NCBI RefSeq assembly: GCF_900240295.1
Contig: NZ_OEQB01000006.1
Location: forward strand, 62,001-126,000
Direction: 5' to 3'
Origin: Megasphaera vaginalis (ex Bordigoni et al. 2020)
GTDB taxonomy: Bacteria > Bacillota > Negativicutes > Veillonellales > Megasphaeraceae
DNA: 64,000 nucleotides
The translations under genes were made by a program, and so were the position numbers. Shown one piece after another: positions 43,653-52,416 of the stretch. Numbering within the stretch: the first letter of the stretch is position 1; each line of letters begins with the position of its first letter. The notes below the pieces were generated by a model, which was not told the origin of the DNA, did not search any database, and saw nothing but the letters and a program-made list of their open reading frames with translations.

Positions 43653-43676
43653 GGTTTTTTCCCGGAGGTCATAGGT

Positions 43677-44291
43677 ATGCAGTATTATGGTGATTTATTA
43701 AGAAAATTAACGAATTCAAATACGACAGAGATTTGTGAGTTTTTTGTGAAAAAATGTATGATGAATGCGCGAAATCACGCTGCTAATGAAGGCATGAAAC
43801 GCTTCTTTATGGTTTGTGCCGTATCGGCCAATGATGGGATCAAAGAATTGCTGGTCAAGAATGACTTGACCTTCAGCGGCTATTGGGCGCATCGGCGATA
43901 TTTCGCCAAGGTGAAAGATGCGGTGCCGGTTGTCGTCAAATCTTACCTATCCTGCTTGCTGTTGGTATTGGCGGCCCAGAAGGAATTGATCCGGGAGAAA
44001 ACCGGATTGAGTGAAGCGGAGTTACTCCACTGGTGGTGTACGATTTTCAAGTATACTGACGAAGATAAAGCTCATTTTGACAAGATAGTAAAAAAAGCGG
44101 GATTCGGTGAGGCCGGTGTGAAAAGTATTTTTTCCGAGTTAAATGAGATTTGTCATAGACAATTAAACGGCGGTATGGAGGAAAATATCCCGTGTACTGA
44201 GGAAAATCGGGATTTCCTTTTATACCGGGTCGGGGAAGATGCTTATCGGCTGACCTTGCGTCTTCGGGAATGGCCTGGCTTGCAGTCTTGA
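43677..44291 (+). CDS. hypothetical protein
   Basis: A 204-residue soluble, mostly helical protein that I do not recognise. It has scattered cysteines (ICEFFVKKCMM; WWCTIF; EICHRQL), no signal peptide, and one hydrophobic helix near residues 82-100 (VVVKSYLSCLLLVLAAQ). It lies 24 bp after the permease gene with a CCCGGAGG ribosome site and so is likely co-expressed with it. Function unknown. Confidence 0.7.
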   Translation: MQYYGDLLRKLTNSNTTEICEFFVKKCMMNARNHAANEGMKRFFMVCAVSANDGIKELLVKNDLTFSGYWAHRRYFAKVKDAVPVVVKSYLSCLLLVLAAQKELIREKTGLSEAELLHWWCTIFKYTDEDKAHFDKIVKKAGFGEAGVKSIFSELNEICHRQLNGGMEENIPCTEENRDFLLYRVGEDAYRLTLRLREWPGLQS

Positions 44292-44340
44292 CTGCGGAGG
44301 GGTAAGGCGGAACGGCTACGGATTCAGAAAAGAGGTTCAG

Positions 44341-45429
44341 ATGACAATAGGATTGAAGGGCCCCGGATTGTATGTCCAGGGCGAAGGGGAATTGGACAAG
44401 CTGGGCAAATATGTCAAGAAAATGGGAACGAAGTTCTTGCTCATTTGTTCGCCCAACAATAAGAAAAGAGTCGGTTCTCGTATTGCCCGGTCGCTGCAGG
44501 AGGCGGGAAAAGAGCTCTCCTACTACGAGTTTGGCGGCGAGTGTTCAAAAGCGGCTATCGAAGCGGCGATGAACACAGCCGAAAGCGAAGGCTGTGATGC
44601 CGTTATCGGCGCCGGCGGCGGCAAGGCGATTGATACGGCAAAAGCGGTGGGCACGAACTTGGGCGGCATACCGGTCGTCATCGTTCCGACGATCGCTTCC
44701 AATGATTCTCCTTGCGCCGGCGTCGCTGTTATTTATAATGAAGAAGGCGCAGTGATCAAGGCGCTGATGATGAAACGCAATCCGGATATGGTTTTAGTCG
44801 ATACCGGCGTCATTGCTGCAGCGCCGAAAAAGTATCTGGTTTCAGGAATGGGGGATGCGTTATCCACTTACTTTGAAGCCCGTGCCTGTTACCGCAGCGG
44901 CGCGAAAACGATGGCTCGCGGTACCTGTTCCATGACGGCGCTGACATTGGCGGAACTGTGTTATCAGACGTTATTGAAATATTCAGAAGAAACTTTGGCG
45001 GCAGTGGAACGTCATCAGGTTACAAACGCGTTGGAAGCGGTCGTTGAAGCTTGCGTGTATTTGAGCGGCGTCGGCTTTGAATGCGGCGGTTTAGCGGCTG
45101 CCCATGCCATTAATGACAGCTTGGTTTTCATGCCCCAAACGCATGCCAGTTCACATGGCGAAAAAGTAGCCTTCGGTTTGTTGGTGCAACTGCAATTGGA
45201 AAAAGCTCCGCAAGAGGAGTGGGATACTGTATTGCAATACATCCGTAAAGTAGGACTTCCAGCGTCTTTCGCCGATTTGGGCGTGTCTTCCGTCAGCGAG
45301 ACGGAACTTAGACAGGTGGCTGAAGCAGCTTGTGCGCCTGCTCAATTTACTAAAAATGTCCGCCCGGACATTACGGCTGAAGAGGTGTATGAAGCACTGG
45401 TCAATGCCGACGCAGCCGGAAAGGGATAG
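44341..45429 (+). CDS. glycerol dehydrogenase-like iron/zinc alcohol dehydrogenase
   Basis: A 362-residue GldA-type enzyme: NAD loop GAGGGKAIDTAKAVG (near 92), VPTIASNDSPCAGVAV, and the metal ligands Asp in GMGDALSTYFEA and two His in AAAHAINDSL and THASSHGEKVAFG. GldA oxidises glycerol or reduces small hydroxy-ketones or glycolaldehyde. In this operon another C3-C4 hydroxy compound may be the substrate. AGAGGTTCAG precedes the ATG. It is distinct from the 4-hydroxybutyrate dehydrogenase at 28993, so the region has two such dehydrogenases. Confidence 0.85.
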   Translation: MTIGLKGPGLYVQGEGELDKLGKYVKKMGTKFLLICSPNNKKRVGSRIARSLQEAGKELSYYEFGGECSKAAIEAAMNTAESEGCDAVIGAGGGKAIDTAKAVGTNLGGIPVVIVPTIASNDSPCAGVAVIYNEEGAVIKALMMKRNPDMVLVDTGVIAAAPKKYLVSGMGDALSTYFEARACYRSGAKTMARGTCSMTALTLAELCYQTLLKYSEETLAAVERHQVTNALEAVVEACVYLSGVGFECGGLAAAHAINDSLVFMPQTHASSHGEKVAFGLLVQLQLEKAPQEEWDTVLQYIRKVGLPASFADLGVSSVSETELRQVAEAACAPAQFTKNVRPDITAEEVYEALVNADAAGKG

Positions 45430-45515
45430 GATGAACACAGCACCTGCTGTAGGCTATTGATTGCAGCAGGGCCCGTGTTCCGACAGGATCCTTTTCAACA
45501 TAGGGGGGAACGTGT

Positions 45516-45860
45516 ATGTTCACGTTAACAGATAAGGCAAGAGCGTATGTAACAAAACGGCATGCGGATATTATCATAACGCATTCCTTTGAGCCTGCCG
45601 GCGGTGGATGTTCCTGTGTCGGCGATCGTATTTGGGGTAGCTATATTCCTCAAATTACATTGGGTGAAGTGAAAAATGAGGCAAACTATCAGTGTGAAAT
45701 TGTTGACGGCGTCCGTATTTGGTATACGGACAAGCTGACTGTCAAACAAGGGTATGATTCCATTCGAATTATTCTGCGTTCCGTCATCGTCAACTCCTGG
45801 TTGGAATTGGAAGGAGCACAGGGAATTTCTGTTACACCCGATAAGGGTACGTTGGATTAG
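45516..45860 (+). CDS. small IscA/HesB-like protein with a GGGCSC motif
   Basis: A 114-residue protein starting FTLTDKARAYVTKRHADI, with a conserved-looking PAGGGCSCVGDRIW segment (near residue 28) and a beta-rich remainder. It resembles a family known as CC/Se motif (seleno)proteins, some members of which have selenocysteine near this site. Here the codons are Cys-Ser-Cys and no in-frame UGA is present. Function is not established. It is the last gene before the terminator at 45897. Confidence 0.6.
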   Translation: MFTLTDKARAYVTKRHADIIITHSFEPAGGGCSCVGDRIWGSYIPQITLGEVKNEANYQCEIVDGVRIWYTDKLTVKQGYDSIRIILRSVIVNSWLELEGAQGISVTPDKGTLD

Positions 45861-45896
45861 CGGTTTGCCCATAAATTAAGTCTAAGGTAGTGGTTG

Positions 45897-45929
45897 GCGC
45901 TGTTCCCTTATATGGGGACAGCGCTTTTA
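45897..45929 (+). terminator. Rho-independent terminator ending the abfD operon
   Basis: GCGCTGTTCCC pairs with GGGGACAGCGC (11 bp, one G-U) around a 6-nt loop, followed by TTTTA. It is the first strong stop after the sigma-54 promoter, so the unit could span abfD to the GGGCSC protein. Confidence 0.8.
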
Positions 45930-45985
45930 CATGCGTTTATGGTATTGAGTCGCAGTTATCTATGCCTTCTCTTCTGCGTAAAATG

Positions 45986-46010
45986 TGGTATAATAATCAT
46001 AATTATGATT
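45986..46010 (+). promoter_or_regulatory. extended -10 promoter with perfect 16-bp palindromic operator
   Basis: TGG-TATAAT (45986-45994) is directly followed by AATCATAATTATGATT (45995-46010), a perfect palindrome lying across the expected transcription start. A repressor bound there would block initiation. The AT-rich ATAAT/ATTAT repeats loosely resemble Fur-family sites, but the regulator is unknown. Confidence 0.6.
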
Positions 46011-46063
46011 TAAGACCATATACTAATAGTTGGTTGTATGCTAGGCATATTGGAGGATTTTGA

Positions 46064-47431
46064 ATGGCAAGAGTTAAGATCACGGAGACGGTCCTGCGCG
46101 ACGGTCACCAATCAATCGCCGCAACACGCATGCGGATACAACAGATGCTGCCCGTTCTGGAGGCCATGGATGAAGTCGGTTACAATGCGTTGGAATGCTG
46201 GGGCGGCGCGACTTTTGATACGTGCATGCGTTTTCTTGGCGAAGATCCCTGGGAACGATTGCGGACGTTGAAAAAGTATGTAAAAAAGACGCCGCTGCAA
46301 ATGCTTTTTCGGGGACAGAACGTGCTCGGATATCGTCATTATGCCGATGATCTGGTGTACGAGTTCGTCAATCGCGCCGTTGATAACGGGATCGACATTA
46401 TCCGTGTTTTTGATGCCCTTAACGATCCGCGCAATATGGAAGCGGCGATTCGTGCGGCTAACGATACCAAGGCGGTACACGTACAGGGTGCCATGGTCTA
46501 TACGATCAGTCCGATCCACACGATGGAGATGTTTACGAATGTGGCGATCGAATTGCAGGAAATGGGCGTCGATTCTCTTTGCATCAAGGACATGTCCGGA
46601 CTCCTGTCGCCGTATGATGCGTATAACCTCGTGCGCATGTTGAAAAAAAATCTTCACGTTCCGATTGAATTGCATACGCATTGTACCTGCGGTTTTGGTG
46701 AAATGACGTACATGAAGGCTATTGAAGCCGGCGTGGATATTATCGACACGGCGTTGTCGCCCTTTGGCGAGGTGACCAGTCAGCCTGCAACGGAATCGAT
46801 GGTCATGGCGTTGCAGAACAGCATTTATGATACCGGTATTGATACGGAACGGCTCTGGCCTTTGGCGGACCACTTCAAAACGGTGCGTAAGGAATTGGCT
46901 GATGAATTTAAGCTGACCATGCCGAGCCAGATTAATCCGGCTGTCCGCAAATACCAGATTCCGGGAGGCATGTTGACGAATTTATACAATCAATTAAAGG
47001 ATCAGGGGCAGGAAGATCGTTTTGATGAGGTGCTGGCAGAAATGCCAAATGTGCGCCGCGATCTCGGGTATCCGCCGCTGGTTACGCCGACCAGCCAGAT
47101 TACCGGTTCGGCGGCGGCGTTGAACGTCCTGTTCGGCCGTTATAAAATGATCACGAACGAAGTTCGTGATATTGTGCGCGGTAAATACGGCCGTGTACCC
47201 GGGACGATTACCGACGAGTTCCGCAAACTCTGCATCGGTGACGAGCCGGTAATCGACTACCGGCCTGCCGATGATTTGGAACCGGAATTAGATAAAGCAA
47301 GGCAGGCTTTGGCGGCAGAGGGATTTTCCGACGCTTCGCCGGAAGACGTTTTAAGTTTCGCTTTATTCCCAGAAGTCGCGCTGCCGTTTTTCAAGGAGCG
47401 CCGGCAGAAGCTGGCGGCAGATAACGGATAG
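46064..47431 (+). CDS. carboxyltransferase subunit (transcarboxylase 5S / oxaloacetate decarboxylase alpha type) lacking a biotin domain
   Basis: A 455-residue protein with the HMGL-like TIM barrel (ETVLRDGHQSI near residue 8; metal-site ELHTHCTCGFG near 205) and the conserved carboxylase domain (MPSQINPAVRKYQIPGGM). It is cut off before any biotinyl domain: no AMKM-like motif is present, and OadA proteins are about 590 residues. So it fits transcarboxylase 5S or a PycB-like subunit working with a separate biotin carrier. It moves CO2 between biotin and pyruvate/oxaloacetate. It is a single-gene unit. Confidence 0.85.
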   Translation: MARVKITETVLRDGHQSIAATRMRIQQMLPVLEAMDEVGYNALECWGGATFDTCMRFLGEDPWERLRTLKKYVKKTPLQMLFRGQNVLGYRHYADDLVYEFVNRAVDNGIDIIRVFDALNDPRNMEAAIRAANDTKAVHVQGAMVYTISPIHTMEMFTNVAIELQEMGVDSLCIKDMSGLLSPYDAYNLVRMLKKNLHVPIELHTHCTCGFGEMTYMKAIEAGVDIIDTALSPFGEVTSQPATESMVMALQNSIYDTGIDTERLWPLADHFKTVRKELADEFKLTMPSQINPAVRKYQIPGGMLTNLYNQLKDQGQEDRFDEVLAEMPNVRRDLGYPPLVTPTSQITGSAAALNVLFGRYKMITNEVRDIVRGKYGRVPGTITDEFRKLCIGDEPVIDYRPADDLEPELDKARQALAAEGFSDASPEDVLSFALFPEVALPFFKERRQKLAADNG

Positions 47432-47444
47432 CGGGATGGCTGAG

Positions 47445-47485
47445 AGAGACTGTATTTTGGTAAGAAAATGCAGTCTCTTTTTTTG
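47445..47485 (+). terminator. Rho-independent terminator after the carboxyltransferase gene
   Basis: AGAGACTG pairs with CAGTCTCT, extended inside by ATTTT/AAAAT, and is followed by a long T run. Confidence 0.85.
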
Positions 47486-47579
47486 ATGAAGCGGCGGAGC
47501 CGGCGGAAAAGTCACGGAATGTTTGTATTGACAACGCATATTTGATACGATAACGATATACTGTATTGCAGGAGGCGTG

Positions 47580-47972
47580 ATGGCAATGACAAAGGAAGAA
47601 TTGGCTTTGGCGTATAAACATCAGGGGAATAATTGCTGCCAGTCCGTATTGTTGGCTTTTAAAGAGAAAACGGGATTGTCCGAGACGATTTTACAGCGAC
47701 TCGGGTCCGGCTTCGGCGGCGGTATGGCGACGACGGAAGAAACGTGCGGCGCTCTTTGCGGCGCCGTGATGGTGGCGGGATTGGCGGCGACGGATAAACG
47801 TACGGCGAGGAAACGGGCACAGCAATTGCAGCGACGGTTTAAGGCCTTGTCCGGTGCGACGGTTTGCCGTGTCTTAAAAGGTATTGACAGCGGCCAACCG
47901 CTTTGCTCCTGCGAGGAATGTGTACGGTACGGCGTGCGTATCGTTGAAGAATTGGATGATACGCCGCAATAA
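47580..47972 (+). CDS. C_GCAxxG_C_C family protein
   Basis: A protein of about 130 residues with the family's spaced cysteines: NNCCQSV (near 17), the ETCGALCGAVMVAG core and the C-terminal CRVLKG...CSCEECVRYG. The family is found in anaerobes and is thought to be redox-active; the reaction is unknown. AGGAGG precedes two possible starts, ATG 47580 (spacing 4) and ATG 47586 (spacing 10). A perfect TTGACA lies at 47528-47533, but the matching -10 is poor. Confidence 0.85.
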   Translation: MAMTKEELALAYKHQGNNCCQSVLLAFKEKTGLSETILQRLGSGFGGGMATTEETCGALCGAVMVAGLAATDKRTARKRAQQLQRRFKALSGATVCRVLKGIDSGQPLCSCEECVRYGVRIVEELDDTPQ

Positions 47973-48077
47973 GGTGGAGTTCCTGTTTCGACGAAGGAAG
48001 GACATGAGGTCGCGTACGGACAGGTCGTTCTCCCCGTTCCGCTTGCGTCCGACGCTGTTTCAGCATCTATTCCAAAC

Positions 48078-48115
48078 AAAAAAAATACGCCTCCGGCATT
48101 GCTGCCGATGGCGTA
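48078..48115 (-). terminator. Rho-independent terminator of tRNA-Pro
   Basis: On the minus strand TACGCC/GGCGTA and GGCA/TGCC form a two-part stem with a 4-nt loop, followed by eight T. It lies 5 bp past the tRNA 3' end. Confidence 0.8.
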
Positions 48116-48120
48116 ATTAC

Positions 48121-48197
48121 TGGTCGGAACGGCGAGATTTGAACTCGCGACCTCTTCCACCCCAAGGAAGCGCGCTACCAAGCTGCGCCACGTCCCG
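48121..48197 (-). tRNA. tRNA-Pro (anticodon GGG)
   Basis: A 77-nt cloverleaf on the minus strand. The acceptor arm CGGGACG pairs with CGTTCCG, the anticodon stem CTTCC/GGAAG holds loop TTGGGGT with anticodon GGG, the T arm contains GTTCAAATC, and the CCA end is encoded. It reads CCC and CCU proline codons. Confidence 0.95.
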
Positions 48198-48208
48198 TTA
48201 ACGTTATC

Positions 48209-48237
48209 ATTTTACTTGATTTACTAGGTCTTGTCAA
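48209..48237 (-). promoter_or_regulatory. sigma-A promoter of tRNA-Pro
   Basis: On the minus strand a perfect TTGACA (48237-48232) is 17 bp from TAAAAT (48214-48209), about 12 bp before the mature tRNA 5' end. Confidence 0.8.
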
Positions 48238-48525
48238 GTAGAAGCCCTTCGTTCCCGCCGTATTTTCCGCGATAACCGGGGAAGACCGTAAGGTGACGAT
48301 ACGCTCGAGGATCGGACCGACTTGGGGCGTGTGCCGGAACGTTGTCGATGGAGAATTTTCCTGTCAGCATACGTTCCTTTACATATCGTTTGTGATGCCG
48401 CTGCGCCGGTATCATGCGCACAGCCGGCGGAGAAAAAGCCGCGGCAGTGGCGTATGCGTTACCGTGTTTTACAGGACGGGAAAAGAAAGGCTGCAGGCAG
48501 TATTTTTTGTTGAAGGAGCAAGCAG

Positions 48526-51500
48526 ATGAGACGGTTTGTACATTTACATAACCATACACAATACAGTCTTTTTGACGGCTTGACGCGCATTCCGGAAATG
48601 GTAGCCAAGGCCAAGGAACTGGAGATGCCGGCCGTAGCGATTACGGATCATGGCAACATGTACGGCGTCATTTCGTTGTACAAGGAAGCGAAGGCGCAGG
48701 GCATCAAGCCGCTTTTAGGCTGTGAAGTGTATATGACGCGCGGCAGTCGCTTTGAGCAGAAGGGAAAGGAACGGCTCTGCCACCTGATCTTGCTGGCCAA
48801 GACGAAAGAAGGCTACCAAAATCTTGTCAAGATCGTATCGAAGGGCTTTGTTGACGGGGAAAACAGCTATCATCGTCCTCGTGTGGACTATGATTTGCTG
48901 GAGCAGCACCATACGGGGCTTTTGGCGCTGAGCGCCTGCATTGAAGGGCAGATACAGCAGGAGATCCTCAATCATAACGAAGCCGGTGCCAGACGGGTGT
49001 TGGAACGGATGATCGCCATCTTCGGCAAAGATGATTTTTACTTGGAAGTCCAGAATCATGGCCTGCCTGAAGAGGCGACGGTTCGCAGCGTTTTCCGAAA
49101 TTGGTCGGAGGAATACGGTGTGAAACTGGTGGCGACCAATGATTTTCACTACCTGAACAAGGAAGATGCAGCGGCGCAGGAAGTAAAACTTTGTATTTCT
49201 ACGGCCAGCACGTTGGATGATCCGAATCATTTCCGCTTTGCCAATCAGGAGTTTTACATGAAAAGCGGCGATGAAATGGAACGGCTTTTTCCGGATTTGC
49301 CGGAAGCGTTGGATACGACTTTGGAGATTGCCGAAAAATGCAATGTCGAAATTAATTTTGACGAACGGCACCTGCCGCAGTTTCCCGTACCTCAAGGCGA
49401 GACGGATGAGACGTATTTGCGCAAGCTTTGCGAAGCGGCGCTGCCGGTCAGGTACAAGCCGGTTACGGCTGCAGTGCGTCAACGTCTTGATTATGAGTTG
49501 GGCGTTATCAGTGATATGGGATTTCCGTCATATTTTCTCATTGTCTGGGATTATGTCAAATATGCCCGGGATCACGCTATTCCCGTCGGACCCGGTCGCG
49601 GTTCGGCAGCCGGTTCCGTCGTCGCCTATTTGCTGGGGATCACAGGACTCGATCCGCTGCAATATGATCTTCTCTTCGAACGCTTTCTCAATCCGGAACG
49701 GGTGACCATGCCTGATATCGATATGGATTTCTGTTATGAAAACCGCAGTCGGATTATTGATTATGTGACGCGAAAATACGGCAAAGATCATGTGGCGCAG
49801 ATCATCACCTTCGGTACGTTGGCGGCTCGGGCGGTTCTGCGGGATGTCGGCAGAGTCCTGAATATTCCCCTCAGTGAGGTCAACCGTATTATGAAAATGG
49901 TACCGAACGAGCTGGGAATCACATTGGACAAGGCGTTGAAAATCAGCAGGGAATTTCGGAATGAATACGAAACGAAGCCGGAAGTACAGCGCCTCGTCAA
50001 TTTCGGCAAAGCGCTGGAAGGACTTGTGCGGCATTCTTCGACTCATGCCGCTGGTGTCGTGATTTCGGCGGCGCCTGTCGATGATTATGTGCCGATGCAG
50101 TATTCGAAAGAAGGCTATTTGACGACGCAGTACGATAAAGATATCATCGAGGAACTGGGCCTGTTGAAGATGGACTTTCTCGGTTTGCGGACGTTGACCG
50201 TTATCGGTGATACGGTCAAGCTCATCAAGCAGAGCCGTCATGTGGACTTGGATATCGACGCCCTTCCCCTTGATGATCAGGCAACGTGCGCCTTATTGAC
50301 GGAAGGCGATACGGCCGGCGTCTTTCAAATGGAATCGACGGGAATTACCAATTTGGTAAAAGACCTGGCGCCGCAGCATTTTGAAGATATGATCCCGCTG
50401 GTGGCGCTCTATCGCCCGGGGCCGTTGGGCAGCGGCATGGTCGACGATTTTATCAAAGGCAGTCATGGAGAAAAAACGGTTACTTACCTGCACCCCCTTC
50501 TGGAACCGATTCTGCGTGATACGTACGGCGTCATCCTTTATCAGGAACAGGTCATGCAAATCGCTTCGGTTATGGGCGGCTTCAGTCTGGGGCAGGCCGA
50601 CCTGCTGCGGCGGGCCATGGGCAAGAAGAAAGAGTATATTCTGAAGGCCCAGCGCGAAGCCTTTCTGGCGGGGACTGAAACCAAGGGGATTGATCAGGAG
50701 ATTGCCAACAAGGTGTTCGATCTGATGATTTATTTCGCCGGTTACGGTTTCAATAAATCGCATTCCGCCGCCTATGCCTACGTAGCCTGGCAGACAGCGT
50801 ATTTAAAGGCGCACTATCGGCCGGAGTTCATGGCGGCTACGATGACGAGCATGATCAATGACGTCAGCAAGATCAGCTACTACGTTGCCGAATGTCGCCG
50901 TCACGGCGTGGCGGTCCTGTCACCGGACGTTAATGCCAGTATGGCCATGTTTTCCGTCCAGGACGGAAATATCCGTTTCGGCTTGGCCGGTGTCAAGAGC
51001 GTCGGCGAACATGCGATCCAAACGATTATTGAAACGCGGACGAAAGGAGGCGCCTTCACGTCGCTCAGCGATTTTTGCAGCCGTGTCGACGCCCATGTCG
51101 TCAATCACCGGGCCATTGAGAGTTTGATCAAGTGCGGCGCCATGGATTCGTTCGGCAAAAAGCGGTCGCAGCTGATGGCCGTCATCGATCAGGCCATGTC
51201 GCTCGGCGCCATTTGCCAGAAGGATACGGCTTCGGGACAAATGGGACTCTTTGATACCGATGAGGTGGCGGCCGTAACGGAACTGGAATATCCTGATATC
51301 GATGAGTATCCGATGGACATGCGCCTGGCCATGGAAAAAGAATATGACGGCTTTTATTTCAGCGGTCACCCGTTGAATGCGTATGAAAAGGAAATGAAGG
51401 CGGTTACGCCGTTGGCCGCATTATATGCGGAAGACGGAGAGACTTATGACGGCAAGTCGATCAGTATCGGCGGCCTGGTTACGGCGCGGCGCCAGGTGCT

Positions 51501-51999
51501 GACGAAGCGCAATGAGCAGATGGCTATCCTTACTGTCGAAGATTTTACGCACGCCGTTACGGTCGTCGTCTTTCCGCGTGTTTATGAACGCTGTCTGAAC
51601 ATGACGACTGTCGACATGGCGGTTGCTGTTCGCGGCAAAGCGGATATTACCGATGATGCCGTGCAGATCGTTGCCGATGAGATCCGGCCGCTGGCGGCAG
51701 CGAAAGACGCGGCGCGGCAACTGCCGCACCGGCAGGCGCCTTTGCCCGGAACGGAATGGAAAGCAGGTGACGGAAGCAAATTGTTCATCAAGATTCCGGC
51801 GCATTTGGAACGGACGAATTTTGCCGAAGAGGTTGCCGGCGTTTTGCGTGAATACCCCGGCAGTGTGAAGGTGTATTTTCACTTTGCCGGCAGCCGACGG
51901 ACGATCCTTGCCGATAAACAGTATTGGATCACGCCGGGACGGGATTTGCAGGAACGCCTATCGGGCATGCTGGGGAAGGGCGATGTCATCTTGCAGTGA
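48526..51999 (+). CDS. dnaE: DNA polymerase III subunit alpha
   Basis: The 1157-residue replicative polymerase of the DnaE1 type (E. coli 1160). Seen: an N-terminal PHP domain (HLHNHTQYSLFDG at residues 5-17), polymerase palm with the catalytic Asp pair in MPDIDMDF (near 403), GPGRGSAAGS, a helix-hairpin-helix region, and a C-terminal OB-fold (IGGLVTARRQVLTKRNEQMAILTVEDF). The full tau-binding tail is short. AAGGAG is 7 nt before the ATG. No replication genes flank it here. Confidence 0.97.
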   Translation: MRRFVHLHNHTQYSLFDGLTRIPEMVAKAKELEMPAVAITDHGNMYGVISLYKEAKAQGIKPLLGCEVYMTRGSRFEQKGKERLCHLILLAKTKEGYQNLVKIVSKGFVDGENSYHRPRVDYDLLEQHHTGLLALSACIEGQIQQEILNHNEAGARRVLERMIAIFGKDDFYLEVQNHGLPEEATVRSVFRNWSEEYGVKLVATNDFHYLNKEDAAAQEVKLCISTASTLDDPNHFRFANQEFYMKSGDEMERLFPDLPEALDTTLEIAEKCNVEINFDERHLPQFPVPQGETDETYLRKLCEAALPVRYKPVTAAVRQRLDYELGVISDMGFPSYFLIVWDYVKYARDHAIPVGPGRGSAAGSVVAYLLGITGLDPLQYDLLFERFLNPERVTMPDIDMDFCYENRSRIIDYVTRKYGKDHVAQIITFGTLAARAVLRDVGRVLNIPLSEVNRIMKMVPNELGITLDKALKISREFRNEYETKPEVQRLVNFGKALEGLVRHSSTHAAGVVISAAPVDDYVPMQYSKEGYLTTQYDKDIIEELGLLKMDFLGLRTLTVIGDTVKLIKQSRHVDLDIDALPLDDQATCALLTEGDTAGVFQMESTGITNLVKDLAPQHFEDMIPLVALYRPGPLGSGMVDDFIKGSHGEKTVTYLHPLLEPILRDTYGVILYQEQVMQIASVMGGFSLGQADLLRRAMGKKKEYILKAQREAFLAGTETKGIDQEIANKVFDLMIYFAGYGFNKSHSAAYAYVAWQTAYLKAHYRPEFMAATMTSMINDVSKISYYVAECRRHGVAVLSPDVNASMAMFSVQDGNIRFGLAGVKSVGEHAIQTIIETRTKGGAFTSLSDFCSRVDAHVVNHRAIESLIKCGAMDSFGKKRSQLMAVIDQAMSLGAICQKDTASGQMGLFDTDEVAAVTELEYPDIDEYPMDMRLAMEKEYDGFYFSGHPLNAYEKEMKAVTPLAALYAEDGETYDGKSISIGGLVTARRQVLTKRNEQMAILTVEDFTHAVTVVVFPRVYERCLNMTTVDMAVAVRGKADITDDAVQIVADEIRPLAAAKDAARQLPHRQAPLPGTEWKAGDGSKLFIKIPAHLERTNFAEEVAGVLREYPGSVKVYFHFAGSRRTILADKQYWITPGRDLQERLSGMLGKGDVILQ

Positions 52000-52060
52000 C
52001 GGCAGCGATTTGCCGGCAGCCATTGACGCAGTATGCCTTGCGAAAAACGTCGCCTGATTC

Positions 52061-52089
52061 TTGCAAAGCGGCGACGCTTATGCTATACT
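52061..52089 (+). promoter_or_regulatory. promoter for rpmE and following genes
   Basis: TTGCAA (52061-52066), 17 bp, TATACT (52084-52089) with an extended -10 TG two bases before it. It lies 46 bp before the rpmE start. Confidence 0.65.
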
Positions 52090-52134
52090 ATATCAGCATA
52101 GGTTTTGAATGAGTGATGAGAAGAGGTGTGAGTG

Positions 52135-52338
52135 GTGAAGGAAGGAATCCATCCGAAGTACGGTAAAGCCGTTGTAACATGCGCATGCGGCAATACGTTT
52201 GAAACCGGTTCAACAGCATCTGAACTGCGCGTGGAAATTTGCTCGAAATGCCATCCGTTCTTTACGGGTCAGCAGCGTGCCCAGGCGGCCCGCGGCCGTA
52301 TCGAACAGTTTAATAAACGTTATGGTAAAAAAGGCTAA
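52135..52338 (+). CDS. rpmE: 50S ribosomal protein L31, zinc-binding form
   Basis: A 67-residue L31 with the zinc cysteines Cys16 and Cys18 (CACGN) and Cys36 and Cys39 ([11 protein letters not shown]), the C+ form that also stores zinc. It starts at GTG 52135, 6 nt after AGAGGTG; GTG 52132 is an alternative. It begins the rpmE-DUF1385-prfA-prmC-sua5 run common in Firmicutes. Confidence 0.96.
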   Translation: MKEGIHPKYGKAVVTCACGNTFETGSTASELRVEICSKCHPFFTGQQRAQAARGRIEQFNKRYGKKG

Positions 52339-52416
52339 ACAGCTGAATAGCGGCAATACAAGTGGACGGCAGAGCAGCAATGCTCTGCTCTATTTGTATG
52401 CAGAAGGGATTTTTGT

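Larger units (their letters stand above)
47973..48525. other. gap before dnaE: tRNA-Pro unit and non-coding remainder
   Basis: The left half holds the minus-strand tRNA-Pro with its promoter and terminator. From 48240 to 48500 I see no gene with a ribosome site or recognisable product on either strand, although short open frames exist. AAGGAG for dnaE lies at 48514-48519. Confidence 0.6.

Noticed and set aside
45516-45860. Selenocysteine codon in the GGGCSC protein
   Set aside because: The family can contain Sec, but this gene has Cys-Ser-Cys codons and no in-frame UGA before its stop.
48293-48529. Short open frame in the gap before dnaE
   Set aside because: No ribosome site, no recognisable sequence, and it overlaps the dnaE start; not called as a gene.
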